DNA of 64,000 nt, taken from NCBI GenBank assembly GCA_033762715.1, contig JANRLL010000014.1, positions 1 through 64,000 on the forward strand, written 5' to 3'. The notes beneath the pieces are model-generated. The model was given only the letters and a program-made list of their open reading frames with translations, made no database searches and was not told where the DNA came from. Origin of the DNA: JANRLL01 sp033762715 (GTDB lineage: Bacteria; Pseudomonadota; Alphaproteobacteria; Rickettsiales; SXRF01). A program made the position numbers and the translations under genes. Every line of letters begins with the position of its first letter. Position 1 is the stretch's first letter. This document shows, piece after piece, positions 26,704-36,370 of this stretch.

Positions 26704-27492
26704 TTACACGATGATAAGATGTTTATTCATATGATAAAGGTCATGGAGCCCATAAATAGTCAAATCGGGTTCGACCTGTTCTATCAATGCACAGGATTTG
26801 GCATATAACGATGCCAAACCACCGGTAGCGATAACTTTCATGGGCGCAGCATACTCTGCTTTGATACGCTCAGCAATGCCTTCGATCAGGCCAATATAGC
26901 CATAAAATATGCCCGACTGCATGGCGCTGGTCGTATTGGTGCCGATCACCCTATCGGGGCGCTGGATGCCGATATTAGGCAGTTTAGCGGCCGCGCGTTG
27001 CAAGGCATCGAGCGATAAATTCACGCCAGGTGAGATCACTCCGCCTAAATATTCACCCTTATCGCTGACGATATCAAAAGTCGTAGCCGTGCCAAAATCC
27101 ACCACAATCAGTGCTTGTTGATATTTCTTCCAGGCGGCAAAAGCATTGACCAAGCGGTCGGCACCCAGCTCGCGGGGATTGTCGATTTTAAGCGTCATGC
27201 CCGTATTGATCGCCAAGCGTGGATCGCCAATCACCAACAATTCGGTATTGAAGTAACGCTTAGCCAGCATGCGCAGATCAAATAGCGATTGCGGTACCAC
27301 GCTTGCCACCACAGCGGCTTTTACCTGCGAAGGCTTGAGTTTGGCATGCTCCATCACCTGGGTCAGCCACACCCCATATTCATCGGCAGTGCGTTTGGGG
27401 TCGGTTGAAATGCGCCATTGTCCAACAATGCGCTCTTTTTCAAAGACGGCAAACACAACGTTCGTATTGCCAACATCAATGGCCAATAACAT
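26704..27492 (-). CDS. coaX: Type III pantothenate kinase
   Basis: First step of coenzyme A synthesis from pantothenate: ATP-dependent phosphorylation by the ASKHA-fold CoaX family, which is insensitive to CoA feedback. It has 262 residues. The phosphate-binding DVGNTN is at 6-11, with GADRLVNAFAAW, VVDFGTATTFD and GGVISPGVNLS in the expected order. It sits between birA (3 bp) and rnj (2 bp), the usual alphaproteobacterial neighbourhood. Confidence 0.95.
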   Translation of the reverse strand: MLLAIDVGNTNVVFAVFEKERIVGQWRISTDPKRTADEYGVWLTQVMEHAKLKPSQVKAAVVASVVPQSLFDLRMLAKRYFNTELLVIGDPRLAINTGMTLKIDNPRELGADRLVNAFAAWKKYQQALIVVDFGTATTFDIVSDKGEYLGGVISPGVNLSLDALQRAAAKLPNIGIQRPDRVIGTNTTSAMQSGIFYGYIGLIEGIAERIKAEYAAPMKVIATGGLASLYAKSCALIEQVEPDLTIYGLHDLYHMNKHLIIV

Positions 27493-27495
27493 GCA

Positions 27496-28281
27496 TCAGC
27501 CCTTTTTCTGTACGTCCGGCGGGAAAATATCAGCCGCCAAAATATGCTGCTTGCGGCCGTTGGGCAGTTTGAGCACCAGGCTGCCATGCGCATCCATTTC
27601 CTCGGCAATACCTTCAATGGTGCCGTCTGGCAATTTAGCCACCACGGTTTTGCCCATGCGCCAAGCATGTTGCAGCCAGCTTTTGCGAATCGGCGCGAAC
27701 CCTTTTTGGTTCCACAGATTATAGCTTTCAATGAAATGATGGATGAAGCGCGAGAGAATAATTTTGGCCGATACCAGCTCCACACCCGCATCTTTCAAAC
27801 AGGATGCCGGAAATTCGGTTTTAGCGGGGAAGCTGTCGACATTCACGCCCACACCCACCACGGCCCAGCTACAGTGAGCATCACCGGCACGGAAGGATTC
27901 GAGCAAGATGCCGCCCAGTTTGCGGTCATTGAGTAAAATATCATTGGGCCATTTGCAGGTGAGCACCTGGTCTTTGGGCAATAAAGGCGCCAGCGCCTCA
28001 ATCACGGCAAGTGCGGCAACGAACGACAGCTCTGCGCATTGCTGCAAGGGTTTTTCTGGCTGCAATAGCACCGAGACGAATAAATTGCCGTTGCTGGAAA
28101 TCCACTGGCGACCTAAGCGGCCTTTGCCAGCGGTTTGTTCCTTAGCCCAGATGACTGCGCCATGCGAGCCACCGGCTTTGGCCAGGCGTTTAGCTTCTTC
28201 GTTGGTAGAATCTAGGCTGTCAAACGACAGCAGGTGATAATCATTGAGCAGGTCAGACGATGCGCTTTTCTTTGCACTCAT
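27496..28281 (-). CDS. birA: Biotin--[acetyl-CoA-carboxylase] ligase
   Basis: Attaches biotin to the biotin-carboxyl-carrier domain of carboxylases through biotinyl-AMP. ATG 28281 (MSAKKSASSD) overlaps the nuoN stop as ATGA and gives 261 residues; the frame runs 37 codons further up inside nuoN. The ATP/biotin loop GKGRLGR is at about 52-58 and KWPNDILLNDRKLGGIL is the second hallmark. There is no N-terminal winged-helix domain, so it should be a pure ligase and not a repressor. Confidence 0.94.
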   Translation of the reverse strand: MSAKKSASSDLLNDYHLLSFDSLDSTNEEAKRLAKAGGSHGAVIWAKEQTAGKGRLGRQWISSNGNLFVSVLLQPEKPLQQCAELSFVAALAVIEALAPLLPKDQVLTCKWPNDILLNDRKLGGILLESFRAGDAHCSWAVVGVGVNVDSFPAKTEFPASCLKDAGVELVSAKIILSRFIHHFIESYNLWNQKGFAPIRKSWLQHAWRMGKTVVAKLPDGTIEGIAEEMDAHGSLVLKLPNGRKQHILAADIFPPDVQKKG

Positions 28282-29747
28282 GGCACCAATACCTCTGCGG
28301 CTGCTTTCGCCTGTTGAATAAGGGGCGATGGCACCAAGAAGAACAGGACCGTCACCACTGTAGATAGCAACAAGCTTACACGCAGTGCGCATGGAATGCC
28401 AACATCAAAGCGCTTGGCCGGCTCATCAAAATACATGACCTTGACCACCTTGAGGTAATAGTAGCAGCTGATCACACTAATCGTAACCCCGACAACTGCC
28501 AGCCACATGAGCTGTGCTTCTACCAACGCCATCACAATGTAGAACTTACCGAAAAACCCAGCCAGCGGGGGAATACCCGCCATGGAAAACATCACCGCAG
28601 CCAGCATCAACGCAAGCAGCGGACGCGTCTGCGCCAGGCCGCGCAACTCTTTAATGTCTTCGACATAATGACCATCATATTTCATAAGCATTACGCAGCC
28701 AAACGCCGCCGCACTCATGAAAATATACAGCGCCAAATAGATCAGGATCGCCTGCACACCCGCTTGATTGCCCGCGGCCAACCCCATCAGCATAAAGCCA
28801 GCATGGCCGATCGAGCTATAGGCAAGCAGGCGTTTAATATTGGTTTGCATAATGGCTGCCAGCGCACCCACCGACATGGAGAGGATCGAAACCAAGATAA
28901 TGATTTGCTGCCACTCATCGATTAAAGCGCCAAACGGCTCAAGCAAAATACGCACTAGCAATGCCAGGGCGGCAACTTTAGGCGCGGTTGCAAAAAAGGC
29001 CGTAACCGGCGTGGGTGCGCCTTCATACACATCGGGCGCCCACATATGAAATGGTGCGGCCGACAGCTTGAAGCAAAATCCTATAATCACCAAAACCAGC
29101 CCCACCACGACACCTTTGGAGGCAACGGCCTCGGGCGTTGAAAACAGGGATTTAATCGTCTCAAAACCGGTGCTGCCGGTAAAGCCGTATATCAGCGAAA
29201 TCCCAAACAGCATCATACCCGAAGCCAGGGCGCCGAGCACAAAATATTTAAGGCCGGCTTCGCTTGATTTGGCATGATCGCGCGAGAAAGATGCCAACAC
29301 ATAAAGCGCTAAGCTCGATAGTTCCAGCGCCATATAAACAGAAAGGAAATCATTGGCTGAAATCATCAGCATCATGCCAATGACTGAAAAGAGCGTCAGG
29401 ATGATAAACTCAAACGGCTTGCCCTCGCCTTCGCTAAGCCAGGCTTCCGACAACAGTAGCACTAGAATAGTTGAAACCAAGACCAGGATTTTAGCCAGCG
29501 CCGTATAGTTAGAAGCGGCCAGCATTGTGTTCATCACCGTCCAGTTAGCGCCCATGCCATTTATCAGCAGATAGACACCAAAGACGAGCGAGGCAACGGC
29601 GATCCACACTAAACCCGTGTTACAGCGCTGCTGGCGATAGACGCCATGCACCAAGAGGATCAAAGCCGTAAGCCCTAAGAAGAGCTCAGGTTTAATCGCC
29701 GATAAGCTCGCAACTACGATATCACCCAATAGATTAGTCGTGGGCAC
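28278..29747 (-). CDS. nuoN: NADH-quinone oxidoreductase subunit N
   Basis: Antiporter-like, proton-pumping membrane subunit of respiratory complex I. It has 489 residues and about 14 membrane helices. The functional Glu sits in YMALELSSLALYV and the pumping Lys in the discontinuous helix region (NIKRLLAYSSIGHAGFML). It overlaps nuoM by 14 bp at its start and birA at its end. Last of the nuo genes. Confidence 0.95.
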   Translation of the reverse strand: MPTTNLLGDIVVASLSAIKPELFLGLTALILLVHGVYRQQRCNTGLVWIAVASLVFGVYLLINGMGANWTVMNTMLAASNYTALAKILVLVSTILVLLLSEAWLSEGEGKPFEFIILTLFSVIGMMLMISANDFLSVYMALELSSLALYVLASFSRDHAKSSEAGLKYFVLGALASGMMLFGISLIYGFTGSTGFETIKSLFSTPEAVASKGVVVGLVLVIIGFCFKLSAAPFHMWAPDVYEGAPTPVTAFFATAPKVAALALLVRILLEPFGALIDEWQQIIILVSILSMSVGALAAIMQTNIKRLLAYSSIGHAGFMLMGLAAGNQAGVQAILIYLALYIFMSAAAFGCVMLMKYDGHYVEDIKELRGLAQTRPLLALMLAAVMFSMAGIPPLAGFFGKFYIVMALVEAQLMWLAVVGVTISVISCYYYLKVVKVMYFDEPAKRFDVGIPCALRVSLLLSTVVTVLFFLVPSPLIQQAKAAAEVLVP

Positions 29748-31233
29748 CAGGAACCTCCGCTTGTGTAACTGTCACTTGTTTAATGAGCTGCGCAACCGAT
29801 GGTTCCATCGCTTTCAAATAGGAGTTCGGATAAATACCAATCCAGATCACCAGCGCGATAATCGGAATAAAAATCACCCGCTCACGCACAACGACATCTT
29901 TCATATGGCGCACCTCTTCATTGGTGATCTCGCCAAACATCACGCGCCGATAGAGCCACAGCATATAGGCCGCACCGAGCACGATGCCGGTGGCCGCCAG
30001 CAGCGCTACCCAGCTATTGACACCGAAAATACCGAGCAGAATAAGAAATTCGCCGACAAAGCCCGAGGTAGACGGCAGGCCGACCGAGGCCATGGTGAAG
30101 AACATAAAGATCAACGCAAAGCGCGGCATGATGCTAGTAACGCCACCGTAAGCTGCAATCTCGCGCGTATGCATGCGGTCATAGACTACACCCACGCATA
30201 AAAACAGCGCGCCCGACACCAGACCGTGGCTGATCATTTGGATGATCGCGCCTTGGATGCCTTGCATGTTGAAAGCAAAGATACCGATCGTGACAAAGCC
30301 CATATGCGCCACCGACGAATAGGCGATTAGTTTTTTCATGTCTTCCTGCATCAGCGCTACCAGCGAGGTGTAGATGACGGCGATAATGCTTAAGGTGAAA
30401 ATAAGCGGCGCAAAATAATGCGAGGCTTCCGGCAGCATCGGCAACGAGAAACGCAAGAAACCGTACGCGCCCATTTTAAGCAAAATACCTGCCAGGATCA
30501 CCGAACCTGCCGTTGGCGCCTGCACGTGAGCGTCGGGAAGCCAAGTATGAACCGGCCACATCGGCACTTTTACGGCAAAAGAAGCAAACATTGCAAGCCA
30601 CAACCATTGCTGCACCGAAAGCGCCAGTGTTGGCGCTTGTTTCATCAACTCGGGAATATCGGTGGTATCAAACTGGATATAAAGATAGGCGATCGCAACC
30701 AGAAGCAACAGCGAGCCCGCCAGCGTATAAAGGAAGAATTTATAGGCCGCGTAAATACGCTGCTTACCGCCCCAAATGCCGATGATAAGATACATCGGAA
30801 TCAGCATACTTTCGAAAAAGATATAAAACATGATGAGATCAAGCGCGCAGAATACACCAATCACCAGCGCTTCTAAGATCAGGAAATTCGCCATGAAGCC
30901 ACAGGTACGGTGGGTGATACTCTCCCAGCTGCATAAAATACAAATCGGCATCAGGAAGGTTGTCAGCAACACCATGAACAACGAAATGCCGTCAACACCT
31001 AAATGGTAACTGATATTGAAGCCGAGGAACCAATCATATTTTTCAACAAACTGAAAACTAGCGCTGCTACTGTCAAAACCTACCCATAACGCGAGTGAAA
31101 ACCCAAAGGTTATCAGGGTAGTAAAGAGTGCAATATAGCGGGCCTCCGACGCGGATGAAGGCGTGTCGCCTTTGCTCGCTAATAAGATAACCAGCGCGCC
31201 AAATAATGGCAACAATACAAGAATACTTAGCAT
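29734..31233 (-). CDS. nuoM: NADH-quinone oxidoreductase subunit M
   Basis: Second antiporter-like proton-pumping subunit of complex I. It has 499 residues and about 14 helices. The key Glu is in FFESMLIPMYLIIG and the key Lys in DMKKLIAYSSVAHMGF, as in NuoM/ND4. The stop of nuoL directly precedes it without spacing, and it overlaps nuoN by 14 bp. Confidence 0.95.
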   Translation of the reverse strand: MLSILVLLPLFGALVILLASKGDTPSSASEARYIALFTTLITFGFSLALWVGFDSSSASFQFVEKYDWFLGFNISYHLGVDGISLFMVLLTTFLMPICILCSWESITHRTCGFMANFLILEALVIGVFCALDLIMFYIFFESMLIPMYLIIGIWGGKQRIYAAYKFFLYTLAGSLLLLVAIAYLYIQFDTTDIPELMKQAPTLALSVQQWLWLAMFASFAVKVPMWPVHTWLPDAHVQAPTAGSVILAGILLKMGAYGFLRFSLPMLPEASHYFAPLIFTLSIIAVIYTSLVALMQEDMKKLIAYSSVAHMGFVTIGIFAFNMQGIQGAIIQMISHGLVSGALFLCVGVVYDRMHTREIAAYGGVTSIMPRFALIFMFFTMASVGLPSTSGFVGEFLILLGIFGVNSWVALLAATGIVLGAAYMLWLYRRVMFGEITNEEVRHMKDVVVRERVIFIPIIALVIWIGIYPNSYLKAMEPSVAQLIKQVTVTQAEVPGAHD

Positions 31234-33192
31234 CTACACCCCAAACAGAATCCAACTTACGATCGCCAGGAAACCCAGCAACATCGCAAATGCGTAATGA
31301 TAAATAAAACCAGTTTGCAAACGGCTGGCACGTCCCGCCAACACCGCCGTCACCCAAGCAGCACCGTTCGGCCCCAAGCCATCAATGATTTTGGTATCCC
31401 AGAATTTCCACAAGCGGTATCCCAGGCGCTTCGTTGGCTGCACAAATATATGGTCATAGAGTTCATCAAAATACCATTTATTGAGCAGGAATTGATAAAG
31501 CCGTGGGAACGTCGTTTTAATTTTCTCCGGCAAAGCGGGATTGACGATATAAAACACCCAAGCCAGCGCAATACCCAGCACCGCCATCAAGAGCGGCAGC
31601 GTCACCACCCATAGCGGCACGTGATGCGCTTCTTCCAATATGTGATGCGAAGTGATGCTGTTTTGCCAGAAATCACCCGACGGCGACACCATGCCCAGCG
31701 CATGATAGCCAATGGCGCCAGAAAACAGCGCGCCCAGCACCAGCAAAATCAACGGACGCAGCATAATCGGCGGCGACTCATGCACATGATGCAAGACGTC
31801 AGCCGATGCGCGCGAGGTGCCGTGGAAGGTCATGAACAACAAACGGCAGGAATAAAAGGCGGTCATAAAAGCCGCCGCTACACCCAGCGCGAAAGCAAAA
31901 TGCCCGACACCACCAAACGCATAGGCCGCTTCTAAAATCATATCTTTGGAATAATACCCGGCAAACCAGGGGATGCCAGCCAGCGCCAGTGAGCCGATCC
32001 ACATAAACGCATAGGTGATGGGCATCATTTTCCAGATACCACCCATCTTGCGCATATCCTGTTCGCCCGACATGCCGTGAATCACCGAGCCCGCGCCCAA
32101 GAAGAGCAGTGCTTTGAAAAACGCATGGGTCATCAGATGGAAAATCGCCGCCGCATACGCGCCCACGCCGCAGGCAAAGAACATATAGCCCAGCTGCGAG
32201 CAGGTAGAATAGGCGATCACGCGCTTAATATCATTTTGCACTAGACCAACAGTGGCTGCAAAGAATGCGGTCAATGCGCCAATGACGCAGACTACTTCCA
32301 GCGCCACGGCCGATTGCTCGAACAAGGGCGAACAACGCGCGACCATAAACACACCTGCCGTCACCATGGTTGCAGCATGGATCAATGCCGATACCGGTGT
32401 TGGGCCTTCCATAGCATCGGGAAGCCAGGTATGCAGGCTGAGCTGCGCCGATTTACCCATCGCACCAATGAAGAGCAGAATACAGGCAAGCGTCAGTGCG
32501 TGGAATTCCATACCGATGAACACGAGTGTGCTATCTGCTTTTTCAGCTGCCGCGGCAAAAATACCATCGAAATAGACCGTGCCGAAAATGACATAGACGG
32601 CAAAAATACCCAGCGCGAAACCCAGATCGCCGACACGGTTCACCAGGAACGCTTTAATGGCAGCAGCGACTGCTTCTGGTTTTTTATACCAAAAACCAAT
32701 CAGCAGATAGGAGCACAAGCCCACCCCTTCCCAACCGAGGAAAAGCTGCACCAGATTATCCGATGTCACCAGCATCAGCATGAAGAAGGTAAAGAGCGAC
32801 AGATAGGCCATAAAGCGCGGCTGGTGCTCGTCATGACTCATATAACCCACCGAATAGACATGCACCACCGACGACACCCAGGTCACCACCACCAGCATTA
32901 CCGCCGTAAGCGCATCGACGCGCAATGTCCAATTCACTGTAAAGTCACCCGATGTAATCCAGGAAGCCAGCTGCACCTTATGCACCACACCCGCATCGCC
33001 CACCAGATCGCGCCAGGGAATGCCCGCCATAGCAAGGCCTGCGAATTCTTTAAAGATGAGACCAGCCAGAATGGCCGATATAATCATCGCGCCACAGGTC
33101 AATTGCTGAGCCAGGCGCGGCGTAATGCTGCGCACCGTGAGCCCCACGATCAGCGATGCCAAGAGTGGCAAAAATACGAGCGCTGTAATCAT
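31234..33192 (-). CDS. nuoL: NADH-quinone oxidoreductase subunit L
   Basis: Distal proton-pumping subunit of complex I. It has 652 residues. The antiporter-like core holds FLGWEGVGLCSYLLIGFWY and DIKRVIAYSTCSQLGYM. The C-terminal extension (about 530-650) contains the long lateral amphipathic helix and an anchoring helix that braces NuoM and NuoN. It is 1 bp after nuoK and directly before nuoM. Confidence 0.95.
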   Translation of the reverse strand: MITALVFLPLLASLIVGLTVRSITPRLAQQLTCGAMIISAILAGLIFKEFAGLAMAGIPWRDLVGDAGVVHKVQLASWITSGDFTVNWTLRVDALTAVMLVVVTWVSSVVHVYSVGYMSHDEHQPRFMAYLSLFTFFMLMLVTSDNLVQLFLGWEGVGLCSYLLIGFWYKKPEAVAAAIKAFLVNRVGDLGFALGIFAVYVIFGTVYFDGIFAAAAEKADSTLVFIGMEFHALTLACILLFIGAMGKSAQLSLHTWLPDAMEGPTPVSALIHAATMVTAGVFMVARCSPLFEQSAVALEVVCVIGALTAFFAATVGLVQNDIKRVIAYSTCSQLGYMFFACGVGAYAAAIFHLMTHAFFKALLFLGAGSVIHGMSGEQDMRKMGGIWKMMPITYAFMWIGSLALAGIPWFAGYYSKDMILEAAYAFGGVGHFAFALGVAAAFMTAFYSCRLLFMTFHGTSRASADVLHHVHESPPIMLRPLILLVLGALFSGAIGYHALGMVSPSGDFWQNSITSHHILEEAHHVPLWVVTLPLLMAVLGIALAWVFYIVNPALPEKIKTTFPRLYQFLLNKWYFDELYDHIFVQPTKRLGYRLWKFWDTKIIDGLGPNGAAWVTAVLAGRASRLQTGFIYHYAFAMLLGFLAIVSWILFGV

Positions 33193-33193
33193 A

Positions 33194-33520
33194 TTATCCC
33201 TTCATGATATGAATATCTTCAACCGCAATCGAGCCGCGGTTGCGGTAATAAATCACCAATATGGCCAGGCCAATCGCCGCTTCAGCTGCCGCCACTGTCA
33301 GAATGAATATGGCAAATACCTGTCCGGCCAAATCCTGCAGCAACACGGAAAACGCTACGAAATTGATATTGACCGACAGCAGAATCAATTCGATCGACAT
33401 CAAAATAGTGATGATGTTTTTACGGTTCAGAAAAATGCCGCAAATGCCCAAGGTGAACAGCAGGCTCGATACGGTGAGGTAATGCATGATACCGATTTGT
33501 GCAAAAAATGGCTGCTCCAT
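33194..33520 (-). CDS. nuoK: NADH-quinone oxidoreductase subunit K
   Basis: Small three-helix subunit of the complex I membrane arm. Its two buried Glu (in ILMSIELILL and VAAAEAAIGLAI) take part in proton transfer. It has 108 residues from ATG 33520, which overlaps the nuoJ stop by one base. A second Met at residue 12 would give the more usual length of 97, so the true start is uncertain. Confidence 0.94.
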   Translation of the reverse strand: MEQPFFAQIGIMHYLTVSSLLFTLGICGIFLNRKNIITILMSIELILLSVNINFVAFSVLLQDLAGQVFAIFILTVAAAEAAIGLAILVIYYRNRGSIAVEDIHIMKG

Positions 33521-34143
33521 TACGATATCCCCTTCCCGCTTTCGACTTGCACTACGGCGAAACTATCTTCGCGTTTGCGCGCCATTTGTTTAGCTACGCT
33601 CTGGCGACGTACGCCAGCGCGCGTACGCAACGTCAGTACAATCGCGCCGATCATCGCCACCAGCAGAATAACGCCCGCCAACTGGAACGGGTATATATAA
33701 TAGGTATAAAGCACCGAGCCGATGGCTTTGGTATTGGTGACATGGTGTGGGTTCGGTGTGGGCAGCAACGGTTGGGCTACTGCAATCTTCATCTGGATAG
33801 ACCAGTAAAACACGATCATCAATTCAATGAATGCAACCACAGCAATGCCAACGCCTAAGGGCAAGTGGCGCATGAATCCTTGGCGCATTTCGGTGAAATT
33901 AATATCGAGCATCATCACCACGAATAGAAACAGCACTGCCACCGCGCCAACATAGACAATGACCAGCGTCATGGCGATATATTCAGCGCCAAGCAATACG
34001 AATAGTCCCGCCGAATTGAAAAAAGCGAGAATCAGGAAAAAGACGCTATGCACTGGATTGCGCGAGGCAATCACCATCACCGCCGAACCAATGGTCACGC
34101 CGGAAAACAGATAAAAAATGATCGTGGCTAATAATTCGCTCAT
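33520..34143 (-). CDS. nuoJ: NADH-quinone oxidoreductase subunit J
   Basis: Five-helix membrane subunit of complex I, next to the quinone channel. It has 207 residues. The conserved third helix EYIAMTLVIVYVGAVAVLFL, with its pi-bulge Tyr and Gly residues, is clear. The C-terminal 35 residues are soluble and basic. It starts 3 bp after the nuoI stop and overlaps nuoK. Confidence 0.94.
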   Translation of the reverse strand: MSELLATIIFYLFSGVTIGSAVMVIASRNPVHSVFFLILAFFNSAGLFVLLGAEYIAMTLVIVYVGAVAVLFLFVVMMLDINFTEMRQGFMRHLPLGVGIAVVAFIELMIVFYWSIQMKIAVAQPLLPTPNPHHVTNTKAIGSVLYTYYIYPFQLAGVILLVAMIGAIVLTLRTRAGVRRQSVAKQMARKREDSFAVVQVESGKGIS

Positions 34144-34146
34144 ACC

Positions 34147-34635
34147 TTACCTATAGGCCGCGTCTGCTTGCAAATTGGCGGCAATCGCTGTTTCCCAGCG
34201 CTCGCCATTGGCTAGCAATTTTTCTTTGTTATAGAAAAGCTCCTCGCGCGTCTCAGCAGCGAATTCAAAATTAGGTCCTTCCACAATCGCATCCACCGGG
34301 CACGCCTCTTGGCAAAATCCGCAATAGATGCATTTGGTCATATCGATGTCATAGCGGGTGGTACGGCGTGAACCGTCAGCACGCTCTTCCGCCTCAATCG
34401 TGATCGCTTGCGCCGGACAAATCGCTTCGCATAACTTGCAGGCGATGCAACGTTCTTCGCCATTCGCATAGCGGCGCAGCGCGTGCTCCCCGCGAAAACG
34501 TGGGCTAAGCGGCCCCTTTTCAAACGGATAATTGATAGTCACTGGTTTTTTGAACATATAGCGCAGTGTCAGCGCAAAGCCGGAAATCAGCTCAGTCAGC
34601 AGAAAAATGCGCGCGGTACTTGCCAGTCTTAGCAT
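34147..34635 (-). CDS. nuoI: NADH-quinone oxidoreductase subunit I
   Basis: Peripheral ferredoxin-like subunit that carries clusters N6a and N6b and passes electrons toward NuoB. It has 162 residues. Two CxxCxxCxxxC(P) motifs are visible, with Cys at 63, 66, 69, 73 and at 102, 105, 108, 112. An N-terminal amphipathic region docks it on the membrane arm. It is separated from nuoH by the inserted dedA gene, 4 bp upstream. Confidence 0.95.
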   Translation of the reverse strand: MLRLASTARIFLLTELISGFALTLRYMFKKPVTINYPFEKGPLSPRFRGEHALRRYANGEERCIACKLCEAICPAQAITIEAEERADGSRRTTRYDIDMTKCIYCGFCQEACPVDAIVEGPNFEFAAETREELFYNKEKLLANGERWETAIAANLQADAAYR

Positions 34636-34639
34636 GCCA

Positions 34640-35332
34640 TTATCCTATGTTGGTCGTTTTGTTTCGTTTGCGCCAGATATAGACCACGATCATCAATATC
34701 ACCAGTACGATCACACCGCCCGACACATACGGCATATAGGTTTTGATCAGTTTTTTGTTGCCGCCGATAAGATAGCCAACGCCCACCAAGGTTGACATCC
34801 AGATGGCACCACCCACACCGGTATAGATGCAGAATTTTTTGAGATCCATTTTCGCCAATCCTGCCGGAAACGAGATAAAGTGGCGAAGGCCAGGCACCAA
34901 GCGGCCAGTGAAGGTGGAGATTTCGCCGTGGCTGTAAAAGAATTTATCGAGCTTTTCCATTTTATCGGGACCAAAGAAGAAATATTTGCCGTAGGCATTG
35001 ATAAAACGACGGCCATAATGATAGGCGATATAATAGTTAAACAATGCGCCACCAATGGTGCCGGTGATACTGCATAGCAGCACTAAAAACAGATTCATCT
35101 GCCCTTGCTGCACCAAATATCCGGCTGGAATCATCGTCACTTCGCTGGGAATCGGCATGAAGGTGCTTTCCAGAAAGGTCATAATGAAAATGCCAGGATA
35201 ACCCAGCGTATGCACCACATCGACCAGCCATTGGATCATGTGCTGAATACCGGTGCCGACCCCTTCATGGATGACGACAATGTCATCTGGCAGAGGAACG
35301 TCCGATAGTGTGATTTCTGGATTAGCGCTCAT
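34640..35332 (-). CDS. DedA/SNARE-associated (VTT) family membrane protein inside the nuo operon
   Basis: An inner-membrane protein of the DedA family, now known to act in flipping or recycling lipid carriers such as undecaprenyl phosphate and phosphatidylethanolamine; the exact substrate here is unknown. It has 230 residues and about five to six membrane segments. Family motifs are FLESTFMPIPSEV (about 58-70), with conserved Glu and Pro, the G-x(3)-G stretch GTIGGALFNYYIAYHYGR, and TGRLVPGLRHFISFPAG, with the conserved Arg residues. It is placed between nuoH (stop abutting, TAAATG) and nuoI (4 bp), so it must be co-transcribed with complex I. Confidence 0.88.
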   Translation of the reverse strand: MSANPEITLSDVPLPDDIVVIHEGVGTGIQHMIQWLVDVVHTLGYPGIFIMTFLESTFMPIPSEVTMIPAGYLVQQGQMNLFLVLLCSITGTIGGALFNYYIAYHYGRRFINAYGKYFFFGPDKMEKLDKFFYSHGEISTFTGRLVPGLRHFISFPAGLAKMDLKKFCIYTGVGGAIWMSTLVGVGYLIGGNKKLIKTYMPYVSGGVIVLVILMIVVYIWRKRNKTTNIG

Positions 35333-36370
35333 TTATACACCCGTTGAGAAAAAGACTATATAGGCAGCCGTAAGCACGACCCATACCAAAGAAAACGGCA
35401 AGAATACTTTCCAGCCCAAGCGCATCAACTGGTCATAGCGATAGCGCGGCAGCGTCGCGCGCGCCCAAATAAAGACAAAAAGGCAGAACAGTACTTTCAT
35501 GATAAACCAGGCAGGCGCTGGAATGAGCGTCAGCGGCATTACATCGGCCACTGGATACCAGCCGCCTAAGAAGAGAATAGTCGTCATGCCACTCATCAAA
35601 ATCATATTGGCATATTCACCGAGGAAAAAGAGCGCAAAGCTCATCGACGAATACTCTACGTTATAACCGGCAACCAGCTCGGCTTCCGCTTCCGGCAAAT
35701 CGAATGGATGACGGTTGGTTTCCGCCAGCGCCGAAATAAAGAACAACACAAACATCGGGAATAAGATGCCACACGCATGCCAATTCCAGATGCCGCCTTC
35801 CTGCGCGCGCACGATATCGCTTAAGTTCAGCGAACCCACTAGCAGCAGCACCGTTACAATCACAAAACCGATGGACACTTCGTAGCTCACCATCTGCGCC
35901 GATGAGCGGATCGCACCCAAAAACGCATATTTCGAGTTACTAGCCCAGCCGGCCATGATGATGCCGTATACGCCAAGCGACGAAATGGCGAAAAGATAGA
36001 GAATACCGACATTTATATCGGCCACCACGAAATTGGGCGCCAGCGGAATCACCGCCCATCCCAGCAGCGCCAGCATAAAGGTTAGCATTGGCGCCATGAG
36101 GAACACCACTTTGCTCGACTGCGTCGGCACAATGGTTTCTTTCAATATGAGTTTCAGCCCATCCGCAAACGGCTGCAGCAGCCCCCAGAACCCAACGACG
36201 TTAGGGCCTTTGCGCAGCTGCATCGCGGCAATTACTTTGCGCTCCATCAAAGTCAGCATCGCCACGCAAATCAAAAGCGGCACCACAATAATCAGAATTT
36301 GCAGCGCGATCATCAACAGCGGATATAACGCATTCAACCACCACTGCTCTAAGGTCCAATCCGGTATCAT
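35333..36370 (-). CDS. nuoH: NADH-quinone oxidoreductase subunit H
   Basis: Membrane subunit that joins the hydrophilic and membrane arms and forms the quinone cavity. It has 345 residues and eight helices. The signature loop ETNRHPFDLPEAEAELVAGY carries the conserved acidic residues. Its ATG overlaps the nuoG stop closely, and DedA follows directly. Confidence 0.95.
   Translation of the reverse strand: MIPDWTLEQWWLNALYPLLMIALQILIIVVPLLICVAMLTLMERKVIAAMQLRKGPNVVGFWGLLQPFADGLKLILKETIVPTQSSKVVFLMAPMLTFMLALLGWAVIPLAPNFVVADINVGILYLFAISSLGVYGIIMAGWASNSKYAFLGAIRSSAQMVSYEVSIGFVIVTVLLLVGSLNLSDIVRAQEGGIWNWHACGILFPMFVLFFISALAETNRHPFDLPEAEAELVAGYNVEYSSMSFALFFLGEYANMILMSGMTTILFLGGWYPVADVMPLTLIPAPAWFIMKVLFCLFVFIWARATLPRYRYDQLMRLGWKVFLPFSLVWVVLTAAYIVFFSTGV

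Noticed and set aside
32314..33207. 297-codon open frame on the plus strand
   Set aside because: Antisense to nuoL; His- and Gln-rich translation typical of an antisense shadow.
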